Source: Pseudomonas panipatensis (GTDB lineage: Bacteria > Pseudomonadota > Gammaproteobacteria > Pseudomonadales > Pseudomonadaceae). From it: a DNA stretch of 64,000 nucleotides. The notes beneath the pieces were generated by a model. The model was not told the DNA's origin. It searched no databases and worked only from the letters and a program-made list of their open reading frames with translations. Both the position numbers and the translations under genes were made by a program. The stretch lies in contig NZ_FNDS01000004.1 of assembly GCF_900099785.1 (NCBI RefSeq), positions 372,001-436,000 on the forward strand. The letters are read 5' to 3'. Each line of letters starts with the position of its first letter. Position 1 is the first letter of the stretch. Below are positions 48,838-59,478 of the stretch, piece after piece.

Positions 48838-51603
48838 GTGTTCAAGGAACTCGGCATCAAGGGACGGGTGTTGCTGCTCACCCTGCTGCCCACCAGCCTG
48901 CTGGCGATGGTGCTCGGTGGCTATTTCACCTGGGTGCAGCTGTCGGACATGCGCTCGCAACTGATCGAGCGCGGCCAACTGATCGCCGAACAACTGGCGC
49001 CCTTGTCCGCCCCGGCCCTGGCCCTCGGCGATACGGCGCTGCTGGAGCGCATCGCCAACGACGCCCTCGACCAACCCGATGTGCGCGCGGTGACCTTCCT
49101 CAATCCCGAGCGCCTGCGCCTGGCCCACGCCGGGCCGAGCATCCTTACGCCCATGCCGGCCGGCGACGGCAGCCACCTGAGCATGGTCAGTAGCTTGGAT
49201 ACCACGCACTTCCTGCTCCCGGTCCTGGGGCACCATCGCAGCCTCTCCGGCACCCCGGAAGAAGACGCCGACCGCCTGCTGGGCTGGGTCGAGCTGGAGC
49301 TGTCGCACCATGGCACCCTGCTGCGCGGCTACCGCAGCCTGTTCACCAGCCTGCTGCTGATCGTCACCGGGCTGGCCGTCACCGCACTGCTCGCCCTGCG
49401 CATGAGCCGGGCGATCAGCGCGCCGCTCAGGGAAATCGCCCAGGGTGTCGCGCAACTCAAGGAAGGCCGCCTGGAAACCCGTCTGCCGGCCTTGGGCAGC
49501 CATGAGCTGGACGAACTCGCCTCCGGTATCAACCGCATGGCCGAGGCGCTGCAGAGCGCCCAGGAAGAAATGCAGCACAACATCGACCAGGCCACCGAGG
49601 ACGTGCGGCAGAACCTGGAGACCATCGAGATCCAGAACATCGAACTGGACCTGGCGCGCAAGGAAGCCCTGGAGGCCAGCCGCATCAAGTCGGAATTCCT
49701 CGCCAACATGAGCCATGAGATCCGCACACCGCTGAACGGCATCATCGGCTTCACCAACCTGCTGCAGAAGAGTGAGCTGACCTCGCGCCAGCAGGACTAC
49801 CTGGGGACCATCCAGAAGTCCGCGGAGAGCCTGCTGGGGATCATCAGCGAGATTCTCGACTTCTCGAAGATCGAGGCCGGCAAGCTGATCCTCGAGAACA
49901 TTCCCTTCAACCTCCGCGAACTGGTTCAGGACACCCTCACCATCCTCGCCCCGGCGGCCCACGAAAAAAGCCTGGAGCTGGTCAGCCTGATCTACCGCGA
50001 CACCCCGCTCAACTTGGTGGGCGACCCGCTGCGCCTGAAGCAGGTGCTGACCAACCTGGTGAGCAACGCGATCAAGTTCACCCAGGAAGGCAGCATCGTC
50101 GTGCGCGCCATGCTCGAGGACGAGAGCGAAGACAGCGCGCAACTGCGCATCAGCGTCCAGGACACCGGCATCGGCCTGACCAACGCCGACCTGCGCGCCC
50201 TGTTCCAGGCCTTCAGCCAGGCCGACAACTCGCTGTCGCGCCAGGCCGGCGGCACCGGGTTGGGGCTGGTGATTTCGAAGCGCCTGATCGAGCAGATGGG
50301 CGGCGAGATCGGCGTCGACAGCAGCAACGGCGAAGGCTCCGAATTCTGGATCAGCCTGACCCTGCCGAAAGCCCGCGACGACAGCGACGACAGCATCCCG
50401 GCGCCGCCCAGCGGGCATCGCGTGGCGCTATGCGAGCCGCACGAACTGACCCGCAGCGCGCTGCACCATCAGTTGCAGGATTGCGGCCTGGAGGTCAGCG
50501 AATTCAGCGACCTGTCCAGCTTGCGCATGGCCCTGGAGACGCCGGTCGAAGGCGTATCGCCCATCGCCCTCGCCGTGCTCGGGGTCAACCTGCAGACGCA
50601 CACGCCCGACGCCCTGCGCCAGACCATCCGCGAATTCGAGCAACGCGGCTGCAAGACCCTGGTGCTCTGCCCCACGGTCGAACAGGCGCTGTACAACACC
50701 GTGCTGCCCGACGGCCAGGTACAGAGCAAGCCGGCCTGCACGCGCAAGCTGCAACAAGCCTTGAATGACTTGCTGCACCTGCGCCCGACGCGCAAGGACA
50801 AGCCGTCGCCGCTGGAGGAGCGAGCCGTGCCGCGCCTGCTCTGCGTCGACGACAACCCGGCCAACCTGCTGCTGGTGCAGACCCTGCTCAGCGACCTGGG
50901 CGCCGAGGTGGTGGCGGTGGATAACGGCCCGGCGGCCGTCGACGCGGTGCAGCGCGAGCGCTTCGACATGCTGTTCATGGATGTGCAGATGCCCGGCATG
51001 GACGGCCGCCAGGCCACCGCGGCGATTCGCCACTGGGAGGCCAAGCGCGAGGTCAGCCCGGTGCCGATCGTGGCGCTGACCGCCCACGCGCTGGCCAACG
51101 AGAAGCGCGCCCTGCTGCAAGGCGGCATGGATGACTACCTGACCAAGCCGATCGACGAACGCCAACTGGCGCAGGTGGTGCTCAAGTGGACCGGGCTGTC
51201 GCTGGTCAACCGCGCGGCCAGCGTCGAGCAATCCGCCGCGACCAGCCTCTGCGTGCTCGACCCCGACGAGGGGCTGCGCCTGGCGGCCGGCAAGGCCGAC
51301 CTCGCCGCCGACATGCTGGCCATGCTGCTCGCCTCCCTGGCCGCCGACCGCCAGGCGATCCGCCTGGCCCGCGAACGCAACGACCGCGCCGGCCTGATCG
51401 AACGCGTGCATCGCCTGCACGGCGCTACCCGCTATTGCGGGGTGCCGCAACTGCGCGCCGCCTGCCAGCGCAGCGAGACCCTGCTCAAGCAGAACGACCC
51501 GAACGCCCCGGCGGCGCTGGACGAGCTCGACCGAGCCATTGCCGAACTGGCCCGTGCCGCCGGCAACCACAGCGAGCAGAAAACGCCCCAAGACAGCCTT
51601 TGA
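48838..51603 (+). CDS. gacS: Hybrid sensor kinase GacS
   Basis: Master sensor of the Gac/Rsm network that phosphorylates GacA and so controls small RNAs of the Rsm family. It has 921 residues: a membrane helix at about 12-32, a periplasmic domain, a second helix at about 168-190 and HAMP. The histidine kinase domain has His293 in [12 protein letters not shown], then an ATPase with [11 protein letters not shown] degenerate receiver lies at about 525-640, the true receiver has Asp715 in [12 protein letters not shown], and the C-terminal Hpt has His861 in [15 protein letters not shown] start with GGAGGA upstream; 8 bases to ldhA. Confidence 0.96.
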   Translation: MFKELGIKGRVLLLTLLPTSLLAMVLGGYFTWVQLSDMRSQLIERGQLIAEQLAPLSAPALALGDTALLERIANDALDQPDVRAVTFLNPERLRLAHAGPSILTPMPAGDGSHLSMVSSLDTTHFLLPVLGHHRSLSGTPEEDADRLLGWVELELSHHGTLLRGYRSLFTSLLLIVTGLAVTALLALRMSRAISAPLREIAQGVAQLKEGRLETRLPALGSHELDELASGINRMAEALQSAQEEMQHNIDQATEDVRQNLETIEIQNIELDLARKEALEASRIKSEFLANMSHEIRTPLNGIIGFTNLLQKSELTSRQQDYLGTIQKSAESLLGIISEILDFSKIEAGKLILENIPFNLRELVQDTLTILAPAAHEKSLELVSLIYRDTPLNLVGDPLRLKQVLTNLVSNAIKFTQEGSIVVRAMLEDESEDSAQLRISVQDTGIGLTNADLRALFQAFSQADNSLSRQAGGTGLGLVISKRLIEQMGGEIGVDSSNGEGSEFWISLTLPKARDDSDDSIPAPPSGHRVALCEPHELTRSALHHQLQDCGLEVSEFSDLSSLRMALETPVEGVSPIALAVLGVNLQTHTPDALRQTIREFEQRGCKTLVLCPTVEQALYNTVLPDGQVQSKPACTRKLQQALNDLLHLRPTRKDKPSPLEERAVPRLLCVDDNPANLLLVQTLLSDLGAEVVAVDNGPAAVDAVQRERFDMLFMDVQMPGMDGRQATAAIRHWEAKREVSPVPIVALTAHALANEKRALLQGGMDDYLTKPIDERQLAQVVLKWTGLSLVNRAASVEQSAATSLCVLDPDEGLRLAAGKADLAADMLAMLLASLAADRQAIRLARERNDRAGLIERVHRLHGATRYCGVPQLRAACQRSETLLKQNDPNAPAALDELDRAIAELARAAGNHSEQKTPQDSL

Positions 51604-51611
51604 GAGCGACC

Positions 51612-52601
51612 ATGCGCATCATCCTGTTCAGCAGCCAGAACTACGACCGTGACAGCTTCCTCGGCGCCAACCCGCCGCACGGCTTCGAGCTGCACTTCCA
51701 GCAGACCGCGCTGCGCACCGACACCGCGGCACTGGCCATGGGCTTCGAGGTGGTCTGCCCCTTCGTCAACGACGAACTCTCGCGCCCGGTGCTGGAACAC
51801 CTGGCGGCCGGCGGCACGCGGCTGATCGCCCTGCGCTCGGCCGGCTACAACCACGTCGACCTGCAAGCCGCGCGCGAACTGGGCCTGACCGTGGTGCGGG
51901 TGCCAGCCTATTCGCCGCATGCGGTGGCCGAGCACGCCGTGGGCCTGGTGCTGGCGCTCAACCGCCGCCTCAACCGTGCCTACAACCGCACCCGCGAGGG
52001 CGACTTCTCGCTACACGGACTGACCGGCTTCGACCTCTATGGCAAGACCGTCGGCGTGATCGGTAGCGGCCAGATCGGCGCGGTCTTCGCCCGGATCATG
52101 CAAGGTTTCGGCTGCACGCTGCTGGCCTACGACCCCTACCCGAATCCCGCCATCGAAGCCCTGGGCGGGCGCTTCGTCGCGCTCGACGAACTGCTCGGCG
52201 GCGCCGACATCATCAGCCTGCACTGTCCGCTCAACGACGCCACCTGGCACCTGATCGACGAGCACAGCCTGCAGCGCATGAAGCGCGGCGCCATGCTGAT
52301 CAATACCGGCCGTGGCGCGCTGGTCGATGCCCCGGCGCTGATCGAGGCGCTGAAGAGCGGCCAGCTTGGCTACCTGGGGCTGGACGTCTATGAAGAAGAA
52401 GCGGAGATCTTCTTCGCCGACCGCTCCGACCAGCCCCTGCAGGACGACGTGCTGGCACGCCTGCTGACGTTCCCCAACGTCATCATCACCGCCCACCAGG
52501 CGTTCCTCACCCGCGAAGCGCTGGCGGCCATCGCCGCAACTACCCTGAACAATGTCGCCGCCTGGCAAGCCGGCGCCCCCGTCAACCAGGTCGATCGCTG
52601 A
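51612..52601 (+). CDS. ldhA: D-lactate dehydrogenase (fermentative)
   Basis: NADH-dependent reduction of pyruvate to D-lactate. It has 329 residues. The Rossmann motif is GVIGSGQIGAVFA, and the catalytic Arg, Glu and His are in NTGRGALVDAPAL, YEEEAEIF and ITAHQAFLT. It starts 8 bases after gacS, the same pairing as in PAO1, so at least basal transcription is shared. Confidence 0.95.
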   Translation: MRIILFSSQNYDRDSFLGANPPHGFELHFQQTALRTDTAALAMGFEVVCPFVNDELSRPVLEHLAAGGTRLIALRSAGYNHVDLQAARELGLTVVRVPAYSPHAVAEHAVGLVLALNRRLNRAYNRTREGDFSLHGLTGFDLYGKTVGVIGSGQIGAVFARIMQGFGCTLLAYDPYPNPAIEALGGRFVALDELLGGADIISLHCPLNDATWHLIDEHSLQRMKRGAMLINTGRGALVDAPALIEALKSGQLGYLGLDVYEEEAEIFFADRSDQPLQDDVLARLLTFPNVIITAHQAFLTREALAAIAATTLNNVAAWQAGAPVNQVDR

Positions 52602-52637
52602 TGGCGTGCTAGCATGCCGGCGTCTTCTGGAGGATTC

Positions 52638-53078
52638 ATGGCTCAACACGATTTCCGCTACAACCTGCTCAACCCCCAACACACCCTCAACGAGTGCCGC
52701 GCGCTCGCGCCGGGGCTTTACCAGGTCACCGGCAACGGCGGCTCGCTGCAGAATGGCGACACACTGCTGGTCAGCCTCAAGGGCAGCCGCGACCTGAGCA
52801 TGACCCTGACGGTGGAAAAGGTCCGCCACCTGATCAATCCCCCCGGGCAATGGACCGCAGTGGCCAAGGGCCCGGTGTTCAAGGAACTGTCCATCCTCAA
52901 TTGGCAGGTCAAGTGCGACGGCTGCGGGACCATGCTGGACTTCGAGTTCGCCGTCGATGCCGGCCTCGGCAAGAGCGCCCAGGCACCGGCAGCCAGCGCG
53001 CGGATCGCCGAACTCGGCTGGAGCGCGCTGGCCGACCGCCATCTCTGCCCGGCCTGCCAGGCCAAGGAGCCCGCATGA
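52638..53078 (+). CDS. Hypothetical zinc-finger-like protein
   Basis: A 146-residue soluble protein with two CxxC knuckles (CDGCGTM near residue 95 and LCPACQ near the C-terminus) that would bind one zinc. The N-terminal half is beta-rich. It corresponds by place to the hypothetical PA0926. GGAGG lies five bases before the ATG. Its stop overlaps the next gene by four bases. Function is unknown. Confidence 0.82.
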   Translation: MAQHDFRYNLLNPQHTLNECRALAPGLYQVTGNGGSLQNGDTLLVSLKGSRDLSMTLTVEKVRHLINPPGQWTAVAKGPVFKELSILNWQVKCDGCGTMLDFEFAVDAGLGKSAQAPAASARIAELGWSALADRHLCPACQAKEPA

Positions 53079-53476
53079 AGCCATTGCTCGCCCTGGGCCT
53101 CGGCGCCCTGCTGCTGGCGGGTTGCGCCAACCACGCCGCGCAACCGGAAAGTGGCCAGACCTACCGGGTCGAATGGATTGGCGAACGCCCGCTGATGGAT
53201 CGGAGCTACCTGACCCTGACCCTCGATGGCCAGGGCCGGGCCTACGGCAGCGCCGGCTGCAACCATTGGTTCGCCAGCTACCAGCTGGACGGCGACAAGC
53301 TCAGCTTCGGCCAAGCCGGCAGCACCATGAAGGCCTGCGCGCCCGCACTGATGGAGCAGGAACAGCGCTTCATCAAGGCCCTCGGCGACGTTCAACGCTG
53401 GGAAATCACCGACCAGGGCCAACTGCGCCTGTGGCCGGCCACGGGCCGCTCCATCCGCCTGTGGCCGGAGAGCTGA
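53075..53476 (+). CDS. META/HslJ-like lipoprotein
   Basis: A 133-residue lipoprotein with signal MKPLLALGLGALLLAGC and lipobox LAGC17. The mature part carries the META/HslJ signature: YGSAGCNHWFASYQ followed by FGQAGSTMKACAPALMEQEQRF. HslJ proteins are linked to stress or antibiotic resistance; the mechanism is not known. It starts within the stop of the upstream gene (ATGA). Confidence 0.85.
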   Translation: MKPLLALGLGALLLAGCANHAAQPESGQTYRVEWIGERPLMDRSYLTLTLDGQGRAYGSAGCNHWFASYQLDGDKLSFGQAGSTMKACAPALMEQEQRFIKALGDVQRWEITDQGQLRLWPATGRSIRLWPES

Positions 53477-53569
53477 CCGGCAGTAGCCTCGCGGCCCGCC
53501 ACCCTGCCGACACGAACCGGCGCGGCCGGCCGGCAGTCCGCGGACGCGCCGGGAGCCCCGAGCCCCCGG

Positions 53570-54628
53570 CTAGAACAGGCTCAACTGCGCATGGTCTCCG
53601 CTGCGCAGGTCGATCAACCTGACCCCGACGCCAATCAGCCGTACCGGCTTGGCGCCTCGCTGGAAGGCCAGAGCCAGCAGTTGCCGGTAGCTGTCCAGAT
53701 CGCGCGTGGCCCCGGACTGCTCCAGGGTGGTCTGGGTGAAATCGTGGAATTTCAACTTCACGAACGGCTTGCCCGGCTGGTAGCTGGCGTCCAGGCGCTG
53801 CATGCGCCTGGCCAACTCATCGAGCAGCCCCGGCAATTCCGCCTGACAGGCATCCATGTCCGGCAGGTCGCGGTCGAAGGTGTTCTCTACGCTGATCGAC
53901 TGCCGCCGGCTGTCCACCTCCACCGGGCGCTCGTCGATGCCATGGGCCAGGTTCCACAAGCGCTCGCCGAAACTGCCGAACTCACGGACCAGCGCCAGGC
54001 GCGACCAGTCGCGCAGTTGCAGGCAGTTCTGGATGCCCAGGCGCGCCAGCTTCTCGGCGGTGACCTTGCCCACCCCATGCAGTTTCTTCACCGGTAGTTC
54101 GGCGACGAAGGCCTCGACCTGATCCGGGGTAATGACGAACAAGCCATCGGGCTTGCGCCAGTCGCTGGCGATCTTGGCGAGAAACTTGTTCGGCGCCACG
54201 CCCGCCGAAACCGTGATACGCAGCGAGGTCCAGACGCGTCGGCGGATGTCCTGGGCAATGCGCGTGGCGCTTCCGGCAAAGTGCGGGCAATCGCTGACAT
54301 CGAGATAGGCCTCATCCAGCGACAGCGGCTCGATCAGATCGGTGTAGTCGCGGAAGATCGCCTGGATCTCCCGGGAGACGCTCTTGTACACATCCATGCG
54401 CGGCCGAACGATGGTCAGGTCGGGGCACAGCTTGACCGCCGTGCGCATGGCCATGGCCGAATGCAGGCCGTAGGCGCGCGCCTCGTAATTGCAGGTCGCG
54501 ACCACGCCACGCTTGTCCGGCGAACCGCCCACCGCCAGCGGTTTGCCCACCAGGCTAGGGTCGTCGCGCATCTCGATGGCGGCATAGAAGCAGTCGCAGT
54601 CGATGTGGATGATCTTTCGTTGCGGCAT
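53570..54628 (-). CDS. dinB: DNA polymerase IV
   Basis: Y-family translesion polymerase. It has 352 residues with catalytic acidic motifs HIDCDCFYAAIE and SLDEAYLDVS, a thumb with HhH (KKLHGVGKVTAEKLARLG), and a little-finger domain. The C-terminal clamp-binding motif is QLSLF. In PAO1 the dinB region is a LexA target; I see no clear LexA box in the upstream spacer here. Confidence 0.96.
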   Translation of the reverse strand: MPQRKIIHIDCDCFYAAIEMRDDPSLVGKPLAVGGSPDKRGVVATCNYEARAYGLHSAMAMRTAVKLCPDLTIVRPRMDVYKSVSREIQAIFRDYTDLIEPLSLDEAYLDVSDCPHFAGSATRIAQDIRRRVWTSLRITVSAGVAPNKFLAKIASDWRKPDGLFVITPDQVEAFVAELPVKKLHGVGKVTAEKLARLGIQNCLQLRDWSRLALVREFGSFGERLWNLAHGIDERPVEVDSRRQSISVENTFDRDLPDMDACQAELPGLLDELARRMQRLDASYQPGKPFVKLKFHDFTQTTLEQSGATRDLDSYRQLLALAFQRGAKPVRLIGVGVRLIDLRSGDHAQLSLF

Positions 54629-54991
54629 GGCGGCGGACGGACAGGGTCAATGCGGGGACGACTGGTCATGGCATCCGCGGGGCGGCCAGCCAGCGGCGCA
54701 TGATACCGCTGCCCGACCGGCTTGGCTCGCCCGCAGACGGCGCCTGTCGGAGCCTCTTCTCTTATATAGTCCCGCACGCCCTGGCAATCGAAGGGCTCGA
54801 CCAGATCCGGCGCAGCGAGCGGCCGACCTGTGGCCTCGGTCGCCGGACGCACCGACAAATCGCCGCATAGCCCCTGGCGGCAAGGCCCGGGACCGCAAAG
54901 GAAACCGTTCCAGTTCGCTAAGCATCTGAAGAAAAACCACTTTTTCCAAACTTTAGATTGACAGGGTAGTCATCCTGAGTAGAATGGCCGG
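54629..54991. other. 363-base spacer between dinB and the initiator tRNA unit
   Basis: It contains the dinB upstream region and, at its right end, the first initiator tRNA promoter. No gene is convincing. I found no CTGTATN-type LexA operator by eye. Confidence 0.5.
54958..54985 (+). promoter_or_regulatory. Promoter of initiator tRNA copy 1
   Basis: TTGACA, a 16-base spacer and TAGAAT, followed by the GC-rich discriminator GGCCGG. The expected transcription start coincides with the mature tRNA 5' end at 54992. Confidence 0.8.
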
Positions 54992-55068
<77 letters not shown>

Positions 55069-55076
55069 ATTACAGA

Positions 55077-55105
55077 AAAGGCCACTCTTCGGAGTGGCCT
55101 TTTTC
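55077..55105 (+). terminator. Terminator of initiator tRNA copy 1
   Basis: AAGGCCACTC/GAGTGGCCTTTTT stem and T-run. Confidence 0.85.
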
Positions 55106-55149
55106 ATTTGCGCCTCGATTTAAATTATTGATCCAAAAGAAGAAATCGA

Positions 55150-55177
55150 TTGACAGCAGCTTTCATTTCCGTAGAAT
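55150..55177 (+). promoter_or_regulatory. Promoter of initiator tRNA copy 2
   Basis: TTGACA, a 16-base spacer and TAGAAT, with the same 13-base GTAGAATGGCCGG block as copy 1. Confidence 0.8.
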
Positions 55178-55183
55178 GGCCGG

Positions 55184-55260
<77 letters not shown>

Positions 55261-55267
55261 AACACAG

Positions 55268-55298
55268 AAAAAGGCCACTCTCTCGAGTGGCCTTTTTC
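55268..55298 (+). terminator. Terminator of initiator tRNA copy 2
   Basis: AAAGGCCACTC/GAGTGGCCTTTTT stem and T-run, similar to but not the same as the copy 1 terminator. Confidence 0.85.
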
Positions 55299-55423
55299 GT
55301 TGTATTGAGAAAACCGAGCTATATCAGGCGCTCGCTGTTCATAATGAAGATAATTCGCCCCATGGACTTGGGAAACCGCGACGGCACCCCCATTCTGTCG
55401 CGCAGAAACCACTGAGGTGCCCG

Positions 55424-58057
55424 ATGCGCGCCAACCCTACTGCGCCCGATACACCCGTAACGCCCAGCGCCGTCCCCCGGCATCGCCTACTGGAGTGGGT
55501 CAGCGCCCATCGCCAGCAATTCGGCATCGGCGTCACGCTGCTGCTGTTCAGCCTGGCGTTGATTGCCTGTTATCACCTGCTGCGCGACATCGACCCCTAC
55601 TCCCTGCACGACGCCATCCTCGACGTCCCCACCCAATCCTTGCTCGGCGCCTTCGGCGCAACCGTCGCCGGCTTCATCATTCTCCTCGGCTATGAATGGT
55701 CGGCCACCCACTTCGCCGGCGTGAAGCTGCCACTGCCGAGCCTGCTGACCGGCGGTTTCACCGCGTTCGCCATCGGCAACGCGGTGGGCCTGTCGATGCT
55801 GTCCGGCGGCTCGGTGCGCTACCGCCTCTATGCACGGGTCGGCCTGAACGCCATCGAAGTGGCGCGCATGACCCTCTTCGCCAGCCTCTCGCTGGGCTGC
55901 GCACTGCCGATCCTCGCCGCCATGGCCGCGCTGAGCGATCTGCCCGATGCCTCCCTGGCACTGCACCTGCCGCCGTGGCTGGTCGGGGTACTGGCCGCGG
56001 CCATCCTGGTGTTCTGCGTCTTGCTGGTGATCGGCATGGAGCGTCGGCGCCTGCCCGAGCAGCCCTCGCCGGACAGCCAACTGATCCGCGTCGGCCACCG
56101 CTCCGTGCGCCTGCCGAGCCTGCGCCTGTCGCTGCTGCAACTGGTGATAACCGCGCTGGACGTCGCCGCCGCCGCCACGGTGCTCTACCTGTTGCTGCCG
56201 GAGGCGCCGCCCTTCGGCGCCTTCCTGTTGATCTACATGATCGCCCTGGCCGCCGGTGTGCTCAGTCACGTGCCCGGCGGCGTCGGTGTGTTCGAGGCCA
56301 TCCTCCTGGCCGCCTTCGCCGGTCAACTGGGCGCCGCCCCGCTCGCCGCTGCGCTGCTGCTCTATCGCCTGATCTATGTCGTGCTGCCATTGCTGGTGGC
56401 CTGCCTGCTGCTGCTGACGGTCGAGGCCCGACGCTTGCTGGTGACGCGCCAGGCCATGCGTGTGGCTTCGGGTCTGGCGGCGCCGGTGCTGGCGGTGCTG
56501 GTGTTCATTTCCGGCGTCGTTCTGCTGTTCTCCGGCGTCACCCCCTCCATCGACTCGCGCCTGGAGTTGCTCGACTTCCTGATCCCGCACCGCCTGGTCG
56601 ATGCCTCGCACTTCGCCGCCAGCCTGATCGGCGTGCTTTGCCTGCTCCTGGCCCACGGCCTGCGCCGGCGCCTGTCGGCGGCCTGGGCGCTGACCCTGGT
56701 ACTGCTGGTGACCGGCGCGGTGCTCTCGCTGCTCAAGGGGATGGACTGGGAAGAAGCCAGCGAACTGGGCTCCACCGCCCTGCTTCTGCTGGTGTTCCGC
56801 CGCTCCTTCTATCGCCGCAGCCGTCTGATGGACGTGCCTTTCTCGCCGCTTTACCTGGCCGCCAGCGCCTGCGTGGTGGCGGCGTCCATCTGGCTGTTCC
56901 TCTTCGCCTACCAGGACGTGCCCTATAGCCAGGAGCTCTGGTGGCAGTTCGCCCTCGATGCCGACGCGCCCCGCGGCCTGCGCGCCGCCCTCGGCAGTTG
57001 CCTGCTGTTGACCGCCGTCAGCCTGGCCTGGCTGCTACGCACCAAGCCCCCGGCGATCCACGAGCCGAGCCCCGAGGACCTGGACAACGCGGCCCGCATC
57101 CTCGCGCAATCCGAACAACCGGATGGCGGCCTGGCGCTTTCCGGCGACAAGGCGCTGCTGTTCCACCCCGCCAACGAGGCATTCCTCATGTATGCCCGGC
57201 GCGGCCGCAGCCTGGTGGCGCTGTATGACCCGATTGGCCCGACCCAGGCCCGCGCCGAGCTGATCTGGCAATTCCGCGATCTCTGCGACCTGCACCATGC
57301 CCGCCCGGTGTTCTACCAGGTACGCGCGGAAAACCTGCCGTTCTACATGGATATCGGCCTGACCGCCCTGAAGCTCGGTGAAGAAGCCCGCGTCGACCTG
57401 CGCCGCTTCGACCTGGAAAGCAAGGGCAAGGACATGAAGGACCTGCGCTATACCTGGAACCGCGGCCAGCGCGACGGCCTGGCCGTCGAGTTCTACGATG
57501 CCGGGCAAGCGCCGATGGATGAACTGAAAGCCATTTCCGATGCCTGGCTGGGTGGCAAGAACGTCCGCGAAAAGGGCTTCTCCCTGGGCCGTTTCACCCC
57601 GGAGTATCTACGCTATTTCCGAGTCGCCGTGGTACGTCACCAGGGCCGTGCGGTGGCCTTCGCCAACCTGCTGGAGACCCACAGCAAGGAACTGTCCAGC
57701 CTGGACCTGATGCGGGCCCTGCCGGATGCACCGAAGATGACCATGGAATTCCTCATGATCGGCCTGATCCTGCACTACAAGGAACACGGCTACGCGCGCT
57801 TCAGCCTCGGCATGGTGCCGCTGTCCGGTCTGCAGCCACGCCGCGGCGCGCCCCTGACCCAACGCCTGGGCGCCCTGGTGTTCCACCGTGGCGAGCAGTT
57901 CTACAACTTCCAGGGGCTGCGCCGCTTCAAGGACAAGTTCCAGCCCGACTGGGAGCCCCGTTACCTGGCCGTGCCCGCCGGACTGGATCCGCTGGTAGCC
58001 CTGGCCGACACCGCCGCCCTGATCGCAGGCGGCCTGACTGGATTGGTGAAACGCTGA
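55424..58057 (+). CDS. mprF: Phosphatidylglycerol aminoacyltransferase/flippase MprF
   Basis: An 877-residue inner-membrane enzyme with an N-terminal flippase region of about 14 membrane helices (roughly 30-540) and a C-terminal cytoplasmic synthase domain (about 545-860) that moves an amino acid from tRNA to phosphatidylglycerol. P. aeruginosa MprF makes alanyl-PG; the same is expected here. GAGGTG lies before the ATG. The next gene (one-base gap) is the VirJ/AcvB-type hydrolase that in P. aeruginosa removes alanine from alanyl-PG, so synthesis and turnover are in one operon. Confidence 0.95.
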   Translation: MRANPTAPDTPVTPSAVPRHRLLEWVSAHRQQFGIGVTLLLFSLALIACYHLLRDIDPYSLHDAILDVPTQSLLGAFGATVAGFIILLGYEWSATHFAGVKLPLPSLLTGGFTAFAIGNAVGLSMLSGGSVRYRLYARVGLNAIEVARMTLFASLSLGCALPILAAMAALSDLPDASLALHLPPWLVGVLAAAILVFCVLLVIGMERRRLPEQPSPDSQLIRVGHRSVRLPSLRLSLLQLVITALDVAAAATVLYLLLPEAPPFGAFLLIYMIALAAGVLSHVPGGVGVFEAILLAAFAGQLGAAPLAAALLLYRLIYVVLPLLVACLLLLTVEARRLLVTRQAMRVASGLAAPVLAVLVFISGVVLLFSGVTPSIDSRLELLDFLIPHRLVDASHFAASLIGVLCLLLAHGLRRRLSAAWALTLVLLVTGAVLSLLKGMDWEEASELGSTALLLLVFRRSFYRRSRLMDVPFSPLYLAASACVVAASIWLFLFAYQDVPYSQELWWQFALDADAPRGLRAALGSCLLLTAVSLAWLLRTKPPAIHEPSPEDLDNAARILAQSEQPDGGLALSGDKALLFHPANEAFLMYARRGRSLVALYDPIGPTQARAELIWQFRDLCDLHHARPVFYQVRAENLPFYMDIGLTALKLGEEARVDLRRFDLESKGKDMKDLRYTWNRGQRDGLAVEFYDAGQAPMDELKAISDAWLGGKNVREKGFSLGRFTPEYLRYFRVAVVRHQGRAVAFANLLETHSKELSSLDLMRALPDAPKMTMEFLMIGLILHYKEHGYARFSLGMVPLSGLQPRRGAPLTQRLGALVFHRGEQFYNFQGLRRFKDKFQPDWEPRYLAVPAGLDPLVALADTAALIAGGLTGLVKR

Positions 58058-58058
58058 A

Positions 58059-59333
58059 ATGCTGAAACGTCGTTGGCGCCTTCTGGCCATCGCTCTTCTA
58101 CTGCTCGCCTCCATCGGTGGACTGCTGTACTGGTTCCTCACCCCGTCGCCGGCTCGCCTGGCACACAGCCAGCTCCCCGATGGCAGCCCCGCGACCCTGG
58201 CCATTCCCAGCAAGCAACCCAGCGCCCTGGTGCTGCTCGCCGTGACCCAGGAACAGAAACTCGACGACGCTCAGCTGCTCGCCCTGGCCCATGACAACGG
58301 CGCCCGGGTCGTGCAGTTCGTATTCCCGGAAAAGGACTGCGCCGCCCAGCAGGCCCGCGCCCAGGCCGGCCTGAAACTGCTCGACGGCCAACCGACGCTG
58401 GTCGCCGGCATCGGCCCGGGCAGCGCCTACGCCTGGCGCTGGCTCGCCGGACAGAGCAACGACAAGGCCAAAGCGCTGTCGGTGGGCTTTGCCCTATCCA
58501 AGCCCGACTGCGACACCCCGCCGCTGCCGAAGAGCGCGGCCCACGGCCACTGGGTCGCCGCCTGGAACGACAACCCGGACGACGCCAGCGCGGCCTTCAC
58601 CCGCGACCAGCAAAACGCCGAAACCGTCATCGCCAACTACTACGACAGCCTGCCGGTAGTGCTCAACGACCAGCTCAAGCGCCTCATCCAGGGCAGCGGA
58701 GACAGCTTCCCGGTGGTCGAAGTACCCGCCGCCAAGCCCTCGGAAACCGTGACCCTGTTCTATTCCGGCGATGGTGGCTGGCGCGACCTCGACCGCGACG
58801 TCGCCGGGCAGATGGCCGAACTGGGCTACCCCGTGGTCGGGGTCGATGCGCTGCGCTATTTCTGGGAGCACAAGAGCCCGGAGCAGAGCGCCGCCGACCT
58901 TGCCCTGCTGATGCAGCACTACCGGGAGAAATGGGGCGCCAAGCACTTCGTCCTGGCCGGTTACTCGTTCGGCGCCGACGTGCTGCCGGCGATCTACAAC
59001 CGCCTGCCGGAAGAAGACAAGCAGCAGATCAGCACCGTCCTGCTGCTGGCCCTGGCGCGCAGCGGCAGCTTCGAGATCGAAGTGCAAGGCTGGCTCGGCA
59101 AGGCCGGCAAGGAAGCCGCCACGGGTCCCGAACTGGCACGCTTGCCGGCACCCAAGGTGTTCTGCGTGTACGGCATCGACGAAAAGGACGAGAGCGGCTG
59201 CACCCAGCCCCAGGCGGTCGGCGAAAACCTCGAACTGCCCGGCGGCCACCACTTCGACGAAAACTACCCGGCGCTGGCCAAACGCCTGGTCAACGCCATC
59301 CGCTCCCGCCAGGTCCCACCCAACGCAACCTGA
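58059..59333 (+). CDS. AcvB/VirJ-family periplasmic hydrolase, likely alanyl-PG hydrolase
   Basis: A 424-residue protein with an N-terminal membrane anchor or signal (about 5-24, LLAIALLLLASIGGLLYWF). Two halves follow: an N-terminal domain and a C-terminal alpha/beta-hydrolase with the serine motif GYSFG in VLAGYSFGADVLP and the region GDGGWRDLDRDVAG typical of VirJ. The orthologue PA0919 has been reported to hydrolyse alanyl-phosphatidylglycerol in the periplasm, so I infer that role from its place after mprF. Confidence 0.88.
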   Translation: MLKRRWRLLAIALLLLASIGGLLYWFLTPSPARLAHSQLPDGSPATLAIPSKQPSALVLLAVTQEQKLDDAQLLALAHDNGARVVQFVFPEKDCAAQQARAQAGLKLLDGQPTLVAGIGPGSAYAWRWLAGQSNDKAKALSVGFALSKPDCDTPPLPKSAAHGHWVAAWNDNPDDASAAFTRDQQNAETVIANYYDSLPVVLNDQLKRLIQGSGDSFPVVEVPAAKPSETVTLFYSGDGGWRDLDRDVAGQMAELGYPVVGVDALRYFWEHKSPEQSAADLALLMQHYREKWGAKHFVLAGYSFGADVLPAIYNRLPEEDKQQISTVLLLALARSGSFEIEVQGWLGKAGKEAATGPELARLPAPKVFCVYGIDEKDESGCTQPQAVGENLELPGGHHFDENYPALAKRLVNAIRSRQVPPNAT

Positions 59334-59478
59334 CCTGGCGCATGGCGCCTCACTGCCCCTTGCGCGCTAAACTGCAGGCCGCCAGTCTATCTTCAGGCTG
59401 GCTTAAGCCTGCCGCTGCAGAGTAGCGTCAGCCCCCGCCTCCACCCTGCGGGAAAGTCTAAGAACGCAAGGAGCCCTG

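Noticed and set aside
48802-50418. 538-residue minus-strand frame opposite gacS
   Set aside because: Antisense to gacS kinase domains. No ribosome site and no recognisable domain.
54629-54760. Possible LexA operator upstream of dinB
   Set aside because: I found no CTG-N10-CAG palindrome with an AT core near the dinB start.
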